A stretch of 64,000 bases of DNA from Lachnospiraceae bacterium. GTDB lineage: Bacteria > Bacillota > Clostridia > Lachnospirales > Lachnospiraceae. The stretch is from NCBI GenBank assembly GCA_910574805.1, contig CAJTCV010000013.1, positions 81,928 through 145,927 of the forward strand, in the 5' to 3' direction. Under the pieces are notes generated by a model. It saw only the letters and a list, made by a program, of their open reading frames with translations, had not been told where the DNA came from and made no database searches. How positions within the stretch are numbered: position 1 is the first letter of the stretch; each line of letters opens with the position of its first letter. This document shows positions 15,191 through 23,462 of this stretch, piece by piece. The position numbers and the translations under genes were made by a program.

Positions 15191-15896
15191 TGCCAAGCAC
15201 CTCCTCCGTCAAAGACTGGTATGCACCCGCAACCCTGCCTTTCGGGTCATGCTGGTAGATGCTGACGCCTTCCGCAGAAGTTTCCGCCGCCCTTACCGAC
15301 ATCGGTATGCTGTTCTCAAATATCCGTACCCTGCTCCCATACGTTTCAATAAGCAGCGCTGTAATATCCCTCGCATAATTGGTACGGTTGTCTACCATTG
15401 TCAGCAGAATGCCCTCAATCTCCAGCCTGGGATTGATCTGCCGCTTTACCTTGCCTATGGTCTTGATAAGCTGTTCCAGACCTTTCACGGGCAGATATGC
15501 GGCCTGCACGGGTATCAGTATACTGTCCGCACAGGCAAAGGCATTTATGGTAATCATGCCAAGTGAGGGCATACAGTCAATCAGGATATAACTCGGCGTT
15601 CCGTCCGTGTAAAGGTTAAAGGCAAGCCTTACCACCCGGACACTGCCGCTTGTCTGCCAGCCCTGATGCAGACACTCTGTTTTGATGTACCCGGACTTGA
15701 TATCGTAAATCTGGCTGAAATGATTCCTTGTGTCCTCAGATATGCCGAGAATGTAGATCAACGCCTTGTGGTAGCAGTCCTGATACCTCGCCTGTTCCAG
15801 TTTCTCAAAATAAAACTTCTCATGTTCCTCGTTTGCAAAAACCATGTGTGTGTTGTTGGCGCTCTGCGCCCCTGCTCTTAACGCTGTGTTGTTCAT
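15180..15896 (-). CDS. DUF6075-ParA chimera lacking the Walker A ATPase half
   Basis: This 238-residue ORF joins two unrelated genes in frame. Residues 1 to about 101 (MVFANEEHEKFYFEKLEQAR, YDIKSGYIKTECLHQGWQTS) match the DUF6075 proteins found next to partition genes on Lachnospiraceae mobile elements. From about residue 102 (YILIDCMPSLG, the Walker B strand) to the end it is the C-terminal half of a ParA/Soj ATPase, including PVQAAYLPVKG and GILLTMVDNRTNYA. The ParA N-terminus with the deviant Walker A KGGxxKT is absent, so ATP binding and partitioning are unlikely. The fusion probably arose by a deletion of several hundred bases. It overlaps the ParB gene by about 10 nt. Confidence 0.75.
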   Translation of the reverse strand: MNNTALRAGAQSANNTHMVFANEEHEKFYFEKLEQARYQDCYHKALIYILGISEDTRNHFSQIYDIKSGYIKTECLHQGWQTSGSVRVVRLAFNLYTDGTPSYILIDCMPSLGMITINAFACADSILIPVQAAYLPVKGLEQLIKTIGKVKRQINPRLEIEGILLTMVDNRTNYARDITALLIETYGSRVRIFENSIPMSVRAAETSAEGVSIYQHDPKGRVAGAYQSLTEEVLGSGQ

Positions 15897-15931
15897 GTGT
15901 GAACCTCCTTTGATTATTTTGTTTGTGTATA

Positions 15932-15970
15932 TAAAAAGGACTCTATCCTTTGTTTGGGATAGAATCCTTT
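15932..15970 (-). terminator. Hairpin with T-run upstream of the DUF6075-ParA gene
   Basis: AAAGGA-x-TCTATCC pairs with GGATAGA-x-TCCTTT around a 7-nt loop, and on the minus strand TTTTTATA follows. It sits about 35 nt before the chimera start and is a second terminator behind ppdK or a leader attenuator. Confidence 0.6.
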
Positions 15971-15982
15971 GAAAAAACCACG

Positions 15983-16017
15983 AAAAAAGGGGAAAACTCT
16001 CAAATGAATTTTCCCCT
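15983..16017 (-). terminator. Rho-independent terminator downstream of ppdK
   Basis: AGGGGAAAA/TTTTCCCCT with a 12-nt loop is followed on the minus strand by TTTTTTCG. It is the likely end of the ppdK transcript. Confidence 0.85.
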
Positions 16018-16022
16018 AATCG

Positions 16023-16139
16023 TTAAAGATAGATTTTACAAACGGAATCCTCAAAGCGGTTCGCCTTTGTGTACTCCGGACGATGTGCCATGAAATCATT
16101 CACATCAGCTCTGGTTATCAGATACTCCGTAAAGTACAT
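16023..16139 (-). CDS. Hypothetical 38-residue ORF after ppdK
   Basis: A short ORF begins 11 nt past the ppdK stop with MYFTEYLITRADVNDF and ends just before the ppdK terminator. It has no strong ribosome site (GGAAAG lies about 14 nt upstream, inside the ppdK end), no membrane segment and no recognised family. It might be a small mobile-element remnant, a real small protein made from the ppdK mRNA, or chance. Confidence 0.3.
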   Translation of the reverse strand: MYFTEYLITRADVNDFMAHRPEYTKANRFEDSVCKIYL

Positions 16140-16150
16140 ATATTTGTAAT

Positions 16151-18778
16151 CTACTTTCCTACATTGTTTATCGCCGCCTGCGCCGCTGCCAGTCTTGCAA
16201 TCGGCACACGGTACGGAGAACAGGACACATAATTCAGCCCTACCTTATGGCAGAACTCTACGGAAGACGGATCGCCGCCGTGCTCGCCGCAGATGCCAAG
16301 CTTGATATCCGGCCTGGACTGGCGTCCAAGTTTCGCCGCCATCTCCACCAGTTTGCCCACGCCTGTCTGATCCAGACGAGCGAACGGATCGGACTCGTAG
16401 ATCTTCGCCTTGTAGTAGGAATCCAGGAACTTGCCGGAATCGTCACGGGAGAAGCCGAAGGTCATCTGGGTCAGGTCGTTGGTACCAAAGGAGAAGAACT
16501 CTGCTTCCTTGGCGATCTCGTCTGCCGTCAGCGCCGCACGCGGGATCTCGATCATCGTACCGATATGATACTGGATGTCGCTTCCTTTTTCCTTCTTCAC
16601 AAGCTCCGCGGTCTCTTCCACAATCTTCTTGACGAAGCTCAGCTCCTTGCGCTCGCCTACCAGCGGGATCATGATCTCCGGTACGATATCAAATCCTTCT
16701 TCTCTCTCCACTTCGATCGCCGCTTCCATAACCGCACGGGTCTGCATCTTTGCGATCTCCGGATAGGTAACTGCCAGACGGCATCCACGGTGGCCCATCA
16801 TCGGGTTGAACTCATGAAGCTCGTCGCATTTTGCCTTTACGTCTGCCGCGGACAGGCCCATGTCTGCCGCCAGCGCCTTGATGTCCTCTTCCTCGGTGGG
16901 AACAAACTCATGCAGAGGCGGATCCAGGTAACGAACCGTCATCGGTCTTCCCTTCAGAGCCTTGTACATTGCCTTGAAGTCTTCCTTCTGGAACGGAAGC
17001 AGTTCCATAAGAGCCGCCTCTCTCGCTTCCTGATTATCGGAAAGAATCATCTTGCGGATCTTCGGAATACGCTCCGGATTGAAGAACATGTGTTCGGTAC
17101 GGCACAGGCCGATTCCTTCTGCGCCGAGGCGTACTGCATTGGCCGTATCTGCCGGCGTATCTGCATTGGTACGTACGCTCAGGCGGCGGAACTTGTCTGC
17201 CCATCCCATGATTCTCTGGAAGTTGCCAGTGATGGAAGCTTCCTTCGTCGGGATATCGCCCTTGTAGATCTTACCGGTGGTGCCATCCAGGGAGATGTAA
17301 TCGCCCTCCACAAAATGATGTCCGCCCAGTTCGAACCATTTCTCTTCTTCCGAGATCTTGATCTCGCCGCATCCGGATACGCAGCAGGTTCCCATACCGC
17401 GCGCAACCACCGCTGCATGGCTGGTCATACCGCCGCGAACCGTCAGGATACCCTGTGCCGCATGCATACCCTCAATGTCCTCCGGAGAAGTCTCCAGGCG
17501 GACAAGGATCACTCTCTCTCCTGCCTCGTTGGCTGCCTTTGCATCCTCTGCCGTAAAGTAAACCTTACCTGCCGCAGCTCCCGGAGACGCCGGAAGAGCC
17601 TCGCCGATCACCTCTCCGGCTTTCAGTGCAGCCGTGTCGAAGGTCGGATGCAGCAGCTGGTCCAGAGACTTCGCTTCAATACGAAGCACTGCCTCTTCTC
17701 TTGTAATCATGCCTTCATCCACCATGTCGCAGGCAATCTGAAGCGCTGCCGGAGCGGTTCTCTTGCCGTTACGGGTCTGCAGGAAATACAGATGTCCTTC
17801 CTGAATCGTAAACTCCATATCCTGCATATCGCGGTAGTGGTTTTCCAGTTTATTTGCGATCTTCATGAACTGCTCGTAGCACTCCGGAAGATCCTCTGCC
17901 AGCTTGGTGATGGGCTGCGGCGTACGCACGCCTGCCACCACGTCCTCGCCCTGGGCATTGATCAGGTACTCGCCGAAGATGCCCTTCTCGCCGGTGGACG
18001 GGTTACGGGTAAACGCCACGCCGGTTCCGGACGTATCGCCCATATTTCCAAATACCATGGCCTGTACGTTCACTGCAGTTCCCCAGTCGCCCGGGATATC
18101 ATTCATACGGCGGTATACAATGGCACGGGGGTTGTCCCAGGAACGGAACACTGCCTTCACGGCACCCATGAGCTGTTCCTTCGGATCCTGCGGGAAGTCT
18201 TCCTGCTTCGCCTCTTTATAGACAGCCTTAAATCTGCCGATCAGTTCCTTCAGGTCCTCTGCGGTAAGTTCGGTATCATAATGAACACCTTTGGCCTCTT
18301 TCACCTCATCGATGATCTTCTCAAAATAGGACTTGGGAACCTCCATAACAACATCCGAATACATCTGGATAAATCTGCGGTAAGAATCATACGCAAATCT
18401 CGGATTGCCGGTCTTCTTTGCAAAGCCTTCCACCGATACATCGTTCAGACCCAGATTCAGGATCGTATCCATCATACCAGGCATGGAAGCTCTCGCGCCG
18501 GAACGGACAGACACCAGAAGCGGATCCTCCGTATCGCCGAATTTCTTTCCCTGAAGTCCCTCCAGAAATACAAGCGCAGCCATGATCTGCTCCTCTACCT
18601 CATGGGAGATGCGCTCACCGCTCTCATAATAATCCGTACAAGCCTCTGTAGTTACGGTAAATCCCTGCGGAATCGGTAAACCAAGGTTTGTCATCTCTGC
18701 CAGATTCGCCCCTTTGCCTCCCAGCAGGTTTCTCATGCCGGCATCTCCTTCTTTAAAAAGATACACCCATTTTGCCAT
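16151..18778 (-). CDS. ppdK: Pyruvate, phosphate dikinase
   Basis: This 875-residue enzyme interconverts ATP, phosphate and pyruvate with AMP, pyrophosphate and phosphoenolpyruvate. The N-terminal nucleotide-binding domain (LLGGKGANLAEMTNLGLPIP near residue 20) is followed by the swivelling phosphohistidine domain with H454 in GGMTSHAAVVARGMG. A TIM barrel ends with the catalytic Cys in ICGEHGGDP near residue 830. Residues and length match the structurally known Clostridium symbiosum enzyme. The ATG has AGGAGG upstream. It lies directly downstream of a pyrophosphate-type phosphofructokinase gene but has its own promoter and a leader of about 160 nt with a terminator-like hairpin. Confidence 0.97.
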   Translation of the reverse strand: MAKWVYLFKEGDAGMRNLLGGKGANLAEMTNLGLPIPQGFTVTTEACTDYYESGERISHEVEEQIMAALVFLEGLQGKKFGDTEDPLLVSVRSGARASMPGMMDTILNLGLNDVSVEGFAKKTGNPRFAYDSYRRFIQMYSDVVMEVPKSYFEKIIDEVKEAKGVHYDTELTAEDLKELIGRFKAVYKEAKQEDFPQDPKEQLMGAVKAVFRSWDNPRAIVYRRMNDIPGDWGTAVNVQAMVFGNMGDTSGTGVAFTRNPSTGEKGIFGEYLINAQGEDVVAGVRTPQPITKLAEDLPECYEQFMKIANKLENHYRDMQDMEFTIQEGHLYFLQTRNGKRTAPAALQIACDMVDEGMITREEAVLRIEAKSLDQLLHPTFDTAALKAGEVIGEALPASPGAAAGKVYFTAEDAKAANEAGERVILVRLETSPEDIEGMHAAQGILTVRGGMTSHAAVVARGMGTCCVSGCGEIKISEEEKWFELGGHHFVEGDYISLDGTTGKIYKGDIPTKEASITGNFQRIMGWADKFRRLSVRTNADTPADTANAVRLGAEGIGLCRTEHMFFNPERIPKIRKMILSDNQEAREAALMELLPFQKEDFKAMYKALKGRPMTVRYLDPPLHEFVPTEEEDIKALAADMGLSAADVKAKCDELHEFNPMMGHRGCRLAVTYPEIAKMQTRAVMEAAIEVEREEGFDIVPEIMIPLVGERKELSFVKKIVEETAELVKKEKGSDIQYHIGTMIEIPRAALTADEIAKEAEFFSFGTNDLTQMTFGFSRDDSGKFLDSYYKAKIYESDPFARLDQTGVGKLVEMAAKLGRQSRPDIKLGICGEHGGDPSSVEFCHKVGLNYVSCSPYRVPIARLAAAQAAINNVGK

Positions 18779-18894
18779 TGAATGCCCTCCTAACTAAAAT
18801 ATATAGTATAAAATCAGACAAGGTCGTTCCCCTGCCCACTGCGCAGAAACACATACTGCCGGACGCCCGCTTCGCGCCCGGAATCCCTGCACGC

Positions 18895-18936
18895 AAAAAA
18901 ACAGCACAGTTCACAGCCGTGTGGCTATCTCTGCGC
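18895..18936 (-). promoter_or_regulatory. Hairpin plus seven-T run at the 5' end of the ppdK leader
   Basis: In the predicted ppdK RNA, GCGCAG pairs with CUGUGC and an inner AGCC pairs with GGCU; UGUUUUUUUG follows. The stem begins within a few nt of the predicted start site and ends about 115 nt before the ppdK ATG. This is the layout of a transcription attenuator or of a very short terminated RNA. The pairing includes one G-U pair and is modest in strength. Confidence 0.45.
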
Positions 18937-18944
18937 ACATGAAT

Positions 18945-18972
18945 ATCATACCATATTTCAAACGAAAGTCAA
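18945..18972 (-). promoter_or_regulatory. Sigma-A promoter of ppdK
   Basis: Minus-strand TTGACT, a 16-nt spacer and TATGAT, preceded by an A/T-rich upstream region. It predicts a start near 18938 and a long leader for ppdK. Confidence 0.75.
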
Positions 18973-19082
18973 CATATTTTGTGCTGTTTTCACAATCTAT
19001 TTTTACTTCATCCCCTTTTTCCTACTCACTTTTTGACAATTTTTTAACAAAAAGGGCAAAAACCGCTTCCGTCTGTCAAACG

Positions 19083-19119
19083 AAAAAGAAGCTGTGCACA
19101 GATAGCCATGCACAGCTTC
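19083..19119 (-). terminator. Rho-independent terminator of the phosphofructokinase gene
   Basis: GAAGCTGTGCA/TGCACAGCTTC, an 11-bp perfect stem with a 10-nt loop, is followed on the minus strand by TTTTTCG. It is 28 nt past the pfk stop and separates it from the ppdK promoter. Confidence 0.88.
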
Positions 19120-19146
19120 CTTCTCTCATGATTCATACCGTCTTTT

Positions 19147-20388
19147 TTATTTCGCAACAACTTTTTTCAGTTTCACAAACCGGGGAAGACTGTTTTCTTT
19201 CTTCATCTGAATCTCACCCTGAATCAGCGGCAGCGCATAATTCACGAACTCCTCCGATACATTGTTGCCTCTCTCATTGATCCATTCTACGGGAACCTTC
19301 TTCTCATAATTCGCCACCTTGGAAAGGTCCAGAAGATCCGCCTCGCAACGATAGCCGTTCGCGTCTCTGGTGCATTTGAAGCCTACCATCTTGTCGGTAG
19401 TGCCCTTGATCGCCTCGTTGACCGCCGTCTGGCCTGCCATGAAGGATTCGTCGGAATCCGTCTGGGAAGCACAGTGCTCTGCACAGCGCTGCAGCAGGGA
19501 AAGCTCAATGGGACGCACCTTTACGCCCGGGATGGCATTCTTCACCACATCGCCCAGCTTCACAGCCAGACCGCCAAGCTGCGCATGTCCGAAGCCGTCG
19601 GTTGCAGAAGTCTCCGCCTCAGATACAAACTTGCCGTCTGCATAGTGAATCCCCTCGGAAACCGCTACGATCACGTTCTTGTTGGCATCCCAGATCTTCT
19701 TCACATCCTCGAGGAACTCGTCCATGTTGAAATCAACTTCCGGAAGATATACCAGATCCGCCGGATATCCAGCCACTCCTGCCAGAGAAGCCGCTCCTGC
19801 CAGCCAGCCGGCATGACGTCCCATAATCTCAACGATCGTCACCTGTCCCTTGTCGTATACATGGGAATCCTGATAAATCTCTACCAGAGAGGTGGCAATG
19901 TATTTGGCTGCGGAAGCAAATCCCGGACAATGGTCCGTGCCGAACAGGTCGTTGTCGATGGTCTTGGGGATACCCATGACGCGGCAGTCGTAGCCAACCT
20001 TCTTCATATATTTGGAAATCTTGTTGCAGGTATCCATGGAATCATTTCCGCCGTTGTAGAAGAAATAACGCACGTCATATTTCTTGAAAATTTCAAGAAT
20101 CTTCTTGTAATCCGTCTCATCCTCATCCGGATCTGCAATCTTGTAACGGCAGGAACCCAGTGCAGAGGACGGCGTATATTTCATAATTGCCAGCTCCTCC
20201 GGATCCTCCTCGTCCATAATATAGAGCCTGTCGTTCAGTACGCCCACAATCCCGTTGGCAGCGCCGTATACCTTTGTAATACAATCGGCGTCAAGACCTG
20301 CTTTGATCGCGCCGTAGCAGCTTGCATTGATAACAGAAGACGGACCGCCGGACTGCCCGATGATCATTGCACCTTTTAATTCGCTCAT
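19147..20388 (-). CDS. 6-phosphofructokinase, pyrophosphate-type
   Basis: This 413-residue protein is in the PFKA superfamily. Two positions separate PPi- from ATP-dependent enzymes, and both look PPi-type: Asp at the second position after the glycine pair in GGND (113-116; ATP enzymes have GGDG) and Lys in PKTIDND (141-147; ATP enzymes have PGTIDND). The reversible reaction converts fructose-6-P and PPi to fructose-1,6-bisphosphate and phosphate. Asn115 replaces the usual Asp. An AGGAGG ribosome site lies before the ATG. The adjacent ppdK links PPi production and use. PPi dependence is inferred from motifs, not shown. Confidence 0.88.
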   Translation of the reverse strand: MSELKGAMIIGQSGGPSSVINASCYGAIKAGLDADCITKVYGAANGIVGVLNDRLYIMDEEDPEELAIMKYTPSSALGSCRYKIADPDEDETDYKKILEIFKKYDVRYFFYNGGNDSMDTCNKISKYMKKVGYDCRVMGIPKTIDNDLFGTDHCPGFASAAKYIATSLVEIYQDSHVYDKGQVTIVEIMGRHAGWLAGAASLAGVAGYPADLVYLPEVDFNMDEFLEDVKKIWDANKNVIVAVSEGIHYADGKFVSEAETSATDGFGHAQLGGLAVKLGDVVKNAIPGVKVRPIELSLLQRCAEHCASQTDSDESFMAGQTAVNEAIKGTTDKMVGFKCTRDANGYRCEADLLDLSKVANYEKKVPVEWINERGNNVSEEFVNYALPLIQGEIQMKKENSLPRFVKLKKVVAK

Positions 20389-20445
20389 TTTAACAACCTC
20401 CTGGAGTGTAATTTATATTTGGTAAACATGGTACCCACCTGTTAA

Positions 20446-20451
20446 ATTATA
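20446..20451 (-). promoter_or_regulatory. Possible -10 element for the phosphofructokinase gene
   Basis: A TATAAT preceded by GC sits about 58 nt upstream of the pfk start on the minus strand. No convincing -35 hexamer lies 16-18 nt upstream. Confidence 0.35.
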
Positions 20452-20501
20452 GCAATAAATACGGATGAAATAAAGACTTTTTTGTAAAAAATTCAGCCAT
20501 G

Positions 20502-21890
20502 CTAAAACGTAAATCTGTCTGCAAAATATGCGTCCAGCTCTTCGATCTTCACACGCTCCTGCGCCATGGTGTCGCGGTCACGGACCGTCACACAGCCGTC
20601 GGTCTCCGAGTCAAAATCGTAGGTCACGCAGAACGGCGTACCGATCTCATCCTGACGACGGTAGCGTTTACCAATATTGCCTCTGTCATCATACTCACAG
20701 TTATACCTTTTCGCAAGCTGCGTATAGACTTTCTCCGCACCTTCTGCCAATTTCTTCGACAGCGGAAGCACACCGATCTTCACCGGAGCCAGGGCCGGGT
20801 GGAACCGGAGCACCGTACGCATGTCACCGCCCTCCAGCTCTTCCTCGTCGTAAGCGGAGCAGAGGAAGGCAAGAACCACCCGGTCCGCACCCAGAGACGG
20901 CTCGATGACATAGGGGATGTACTTTTCCTTCAGTTCATCATCGAAATAGCTCATATCCTCGCCGGACACGTCCTGATGCTGCGTCAGGTCGTAATCTGTA
21001 CGGTCAGCAATCCCCCACAGTTCTCCCCAGCCAAACGGGAACAGGAATTCGATGTCTGTGGTGCCCTTGCTGTAGAAGCACAGCTCTTCCGGGGAATGAT
21101 CGCGAAGACGCATCTCATCCTCCTTAATACCCAGCGCCAGGAGCCAGTCACGGCAGAAGCCTCTCCAGTACTGGAACCACTCCAGGTCCGTGCCGGGCTT
21201 GCAGAAGAACTCCAGCTCCATCTGCTCAAATTCCCGGGTGCGGAAGGTAAAGTTACCGGGGCTGATCTCATTTCGGAAAGATTTTCCCACCTGGCCGATG
21301 CCAAATGGCACCTTCTTCCGGGAAGTCCTCTGTACGTTTTTAAAATTGACAAAGATTCCCTGCGCAGTCTCCGGACGCAGATAGATGGTATTCTTCGCAT
21401 CCTCGGTGACGCCCTGGAAGGTCTTGAACATCAGGTTGAACTGACGGATATCTGTAAAATCCTTTTTGCCGCAGCTGGGGCAGACGATGTCATGCTCGTC
21501 GATATAGGCTTTCATCTCCTGCTGAGACCAGCCGTCCACGGAACCTTCGATCTGAATATCATGTTCTGCCATATAATCCTCGATCAGCTTGTCGGCACGG
21601 AAACGTTCCTTACAGGACTTGCAGTCCATGAGCGGATCGGAAAATCCGCCCAGATGCCCGGAAGCGACCCAGGTCTGCGGATTCATCAGAATCGCACAGT
21701 CCACACCCACATTATAAGGGTTCTCCTGGACGAACTTCTGCCACCAGGCCTTCTTCACATTATTTTTCAGTTCCACACCGAGATTGCCGTAATCCCAGGT
21801 ATTGGCAAGGCCGCCGTAGATCTCGCTGCCGGGATACACAAACCCCCGGTTCTTCGCCAGCGCCTCGATCTTGTCCATTGTCTTTTCCAT
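20502..21890 (-). CDS. glyS: Glycine--tRNA ligase (homodimeric, eukaryal/archaeal-like type)
   Basis: This 462-residue class II aminoacyl-tRNA synthetase charges tRNA-Gly. Visible hallmarks are the N-terminal [15 protein letters not shown], a zinc-type pair of CxxC/CPSC motifs, the motif 2 region ([10 protein letters not shown]) and motif 3 near EPSLGADR, followed by an anticodon-binding domain. The start at 21890 is chosen because AAAGGAGA lies 8 nt before it and gives the family length exactly. The open frame continues 26 codons further upstream through an inverted repeat and is probably not translated. Confidence 0.95.
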   Translation of the reverse strand: MEKTMDKIEALAKNRGFVYPGSEIYGGLANTWDYGNLGVELKNNVKKAWWQKFVQENPYNVGVDCAILMNPQTWVASGHLGGFSDPLMDCKSCKERFRADKLIEDYMAEHDIQIEGSVDGWSQQEMKAYIDEHDIVCPSCGKKDFTDIRQFNLMFKTFQGVTEDAKNTIYLRPETAQGIFVNFKNVQRTSRKKVPFGIGQVGKSFRNEISPGNFTFRTREFEQMELEFFCKPGTDLEWFQYWRGFCRDWLLALGIKEDEMRLRDHSPEELCFYSKGTTDIEFLFPFGWGELWGIADRTDYDLTQHQDVSGEDMSYFDDELKEKYIPYVIEPSLGADRVVLAFLCSAYDEEELEGGDMRTVLRFHPALAPVKIGVLPLSKKLAEGAEKVYTQLAKRYNCEYDDRGNIGKRYRRQDEIGTPFCVTYDFDSETDGCVTVRDRDTMAQERVKIEELDAYFADRFTF

Positions 21891-21908
21891 TCGATTCTCT
21901 CCTTTTAA

Positions 21909-22075
21909 AAGTTCCGCATATTCCCGAAAAGTATCTTCTGCCCAGAGTTGTTTTCTGTCCATTTTCAATGTACGGAAAACAACCCTGCATACTTTCCGGG
22001 AATATGCTGTTTTTATGACAGTTCCGCATATTCCCGGAAAGTATCTTCTGCCCAGGGAACATGCTGTTTTATGAC
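21909..22075. repeat. Direct and inverted repeats upstream of glyS
   Basis: Two near-identical copies of about 35 bp (21911-21947 and 22020-22058) both read AGTTCCGCATATTCCCG then ...AAGTATCTTCTGCCCAG on the plus strand. Between them lies an inverted partner (about 21989-22008, GCATACTTTCCGGGAATATG), so an 18-19 bp hairpin can form with the second copy. Units end in ATGCTGTTTT(T)ATGAC. The same end motifs recur upstream of def and priA. Confidence 0.75.
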
Positions 22076-22084
22076 CGCCTCATA

Positions 22085-22672
22085 TCAGTAAATGATATAT
22101 GCATACTCATCTTCAGCCTCAATGGGCATTACCTGTACCATGTGATCTGACAGGATCTCCACATTGTTGCTCACATATTTAACTTCTTTTTCCAGCTCCA
22201 CGACGCCTTCCGTCTGCGTCACCAGCACATGGTCATCCTTTTTGCTGGTCACATCCGCCGTCTCATATTCCTCATAATCCACATCCCTGAAGACCATGTC
22301 AAAGGAACGCCCCTCGTCCAGCGCCTGACTGATGGTGCCGACAAAGCAGTATTCCTCACTGTATGCGGCATATGCCCCGGCATCGGCAAAGTTCATCAGC
22401 AGATACAGCGTGCCGTCCTTTACCTCCAGACTCTCCACAGAGATGGCAGGCTCGCTGTACCGGCTGTTGCAGGCTTCCACTTCCCGGTCGATCATGGACT
22501 GGAATTCCTCCAGACTGTAATATTCTTTTTCAAAGCTCTCCACTACCGCATATGTGATCTTTCCGCTCTTCTGTATGTACATGGAAGTTACGGACGGCTC
22601 GAAGGACGAACCGCAGGCGGTCATGGAAAGTGCCATCACCATGGCGCAGATGGCATAGATCCACTTTTTCAT
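22085..22672 (-). CDS. Putative lipoprotein of unknown function
   Basis: The 195-residue protein has a type II signal peptide (MKKWIYAICAMVMALSM) and a lipobox TAC-G, so it is probably anchored to the outer face of the membrane at Cys20. The mature part is acidic and predicted mixed alpha/beta (KSGKITYAVVESFEKEYYS near the start). I do not recognise the family. It lies between recO and glyS and has its own promoter inside the end of recO. Confidence 0.7.
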   Translation of the reverse strand: MKKWIYAICAMVMALSMTACGSSFEPSVTSMYIQKSGKITYAVVESFEKEYYSLEEFQSMIDREVEACNSRYSEPAISVESLEVKDGTLYLLMNFADAGAYAAYSEEYCFVGTISQALDEGRSFDMVFRDVDYEEYETADVTSKKDDHVLVTQTEGVVELEKEVKYVSNNVEILSDHMVQVMPIEAEDEYAYIIY

Positions 22673-22787
22673 TCAAGGTTTCCTCCTGTTGTAAAATGTT
22701 TACTGTTCAGACATCTGCCGGCGCAGGTGTGAAAAGTAACATAAGCTTTATAAAATGAACGTCTCTGCTCCATTTTATCCGCGTACA

Positions 22788-22816
22788 ATTATACACACTC
22801 TACCGGCAGGTTGCAA
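22788..22816 (-). promoter_or_regulatory. Promoter of the lipoprotein gene
   Basis: Minus-strand TTGCAA, a 17-nt spacer and TATAAT; the -35 lies within the last codons of recO. Immediately downstream, ATAAAATG and CATTTTAT form an inverted repeat (22750-22778) near the predicted RNA 5' end. Confidence 0.65.
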
Positions 22817-23462
22817 GTATTTCCAGAGATTTGAACGTATGTTCCACATAGTGCTCCCGAAGCCATGTCACTACCTTTATGTATTCTGCAAGCACCTCAT
22901 CCGTCAGCGTGAAGGTATAGAGCCGTTCGATGGACGAACCGGTCACATACCGGAGCGCGTACAGCGTGGAAGAATTCAGGTTCCAGCTTTCAAACTGTTC
23001 AAAGGTCTGGGGGCATTCCCCGCTCAGGACCATGATTTTCAGCTCATAGACATACCTCACCAGGACCCGGGGCAGAGACGGAACTGACAGGGCGCGCAGG
23101 GACTGGTAGACCAGACGCAGACAGTCCGTGCCGTCCATATTTTCCCTGGTATAATAATCCGCAAATTCCAGAAAATACTGCCCGTAGCATGCCCCCTCAA
23201 GGTCCTTGAGAAGCTCTCCGAAGTAGTTCTGAATATCCGCCTGGGAGATGCTGCTGGAACTCCTTCCTTCATAGATCTGAAAATCCCCGAAGGCGAATAC
23301 ATTGGAGGCCGCCATCAGCGGATTGCCCGGCCTTCTGGCCCCTCTTGCAAATGCACGGAATTTTCCCCGCTCTTTCGTCAGCAGAGTCACCAGCTTATCA
23401 TATTCCCCCACCGGCCTGGCAGACAATACGATACCGGTCACCGTACAGATCTGACTGCTCAT
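22800..23462 (-). CDS. recO: DNA repair protein RecO
   Basis: The 220-residue RecO protein helps load RecA on gapped DNA with RecF and RecR and anneals complementary strands. The N-terminal OB-fold (VTGIVLSARPVGEYDKLVTL, KERGKFRAFARGARRP) is clear, followed by a helical domain. It is slightly shorter than the common 240-250 residues and lacks an obvious zinc cluster. It sits in the usual Firmicutes order era-yqzL-recO, and its start lies inside yqzL. Confidence 0.93.
   Translation of the reverse strand: MSSQICTVTGIVLSARPVGEYDKLVTLLTKERGKFRAFARGARRPGNPLMAASNVFAFGDFQIYEGRSSSSISQADIQNYFGELLKDLEGACYGQYFLEFADYYTRENMDGTDCLRLVYQSLRALSVPSLPRVLVRYVYELKIMVLSGECPQTFEQFESWNLNSSTLYALRYVTGSSIERLYTFTLTDEVLAEYIKVVTWLREHYVEHTFKSLEILATCR

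Larger units (their letters stand above)
11548..15900. mobile_element. Decayed plasmid/ICE-type maintenance module
   Basis: This block holds ArdC-like, RepA, ParB, ParA and DUF6075 coding pieces that normally travel together on Lachnospiraceae integrative elements and plasmids, but nearly every one is cut or internally deleted. No integrase, relaxase or type IV secretion gene remains. An IS1182-like remnant splits it, and a nuclease gene of the Rpn family survives intact. Exact ends are not visible: the left edge is near the 11495-11590 repeats and the right edge lies in the hairpin-rich stretch before ppdK. Flanking genes are chromosomal housekeeping genes. Confidence 0.75.
18779..19146. other. 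368-bp intergenic stretch between ppdK and pfk
   Basis: No gene is seen here. It holds the pfk terminator, an A/T-rich stretch, the ppdK promoter, the leader hairpin with T-run, and about 100 nt of leader with a GC-rich part (18851-18890, GGACGCCCGC...GCGCCCGG) that could fold further. No known riboswitch was recognised. Confidence 0.6.

Noticed and set aside
16247..18679. Long plus-strand open frame (about 810 codons) opposite ppdK
   Set aside because: It is antisense to PPDK and arises from the codon bias of that gene; the protein has no recognisable domain.
21890..22084. T-box riboswitch upstream of glyS
   Set aside because: Neither the T-box sequence nor a specifier-loop layout was found; only repeats are present.
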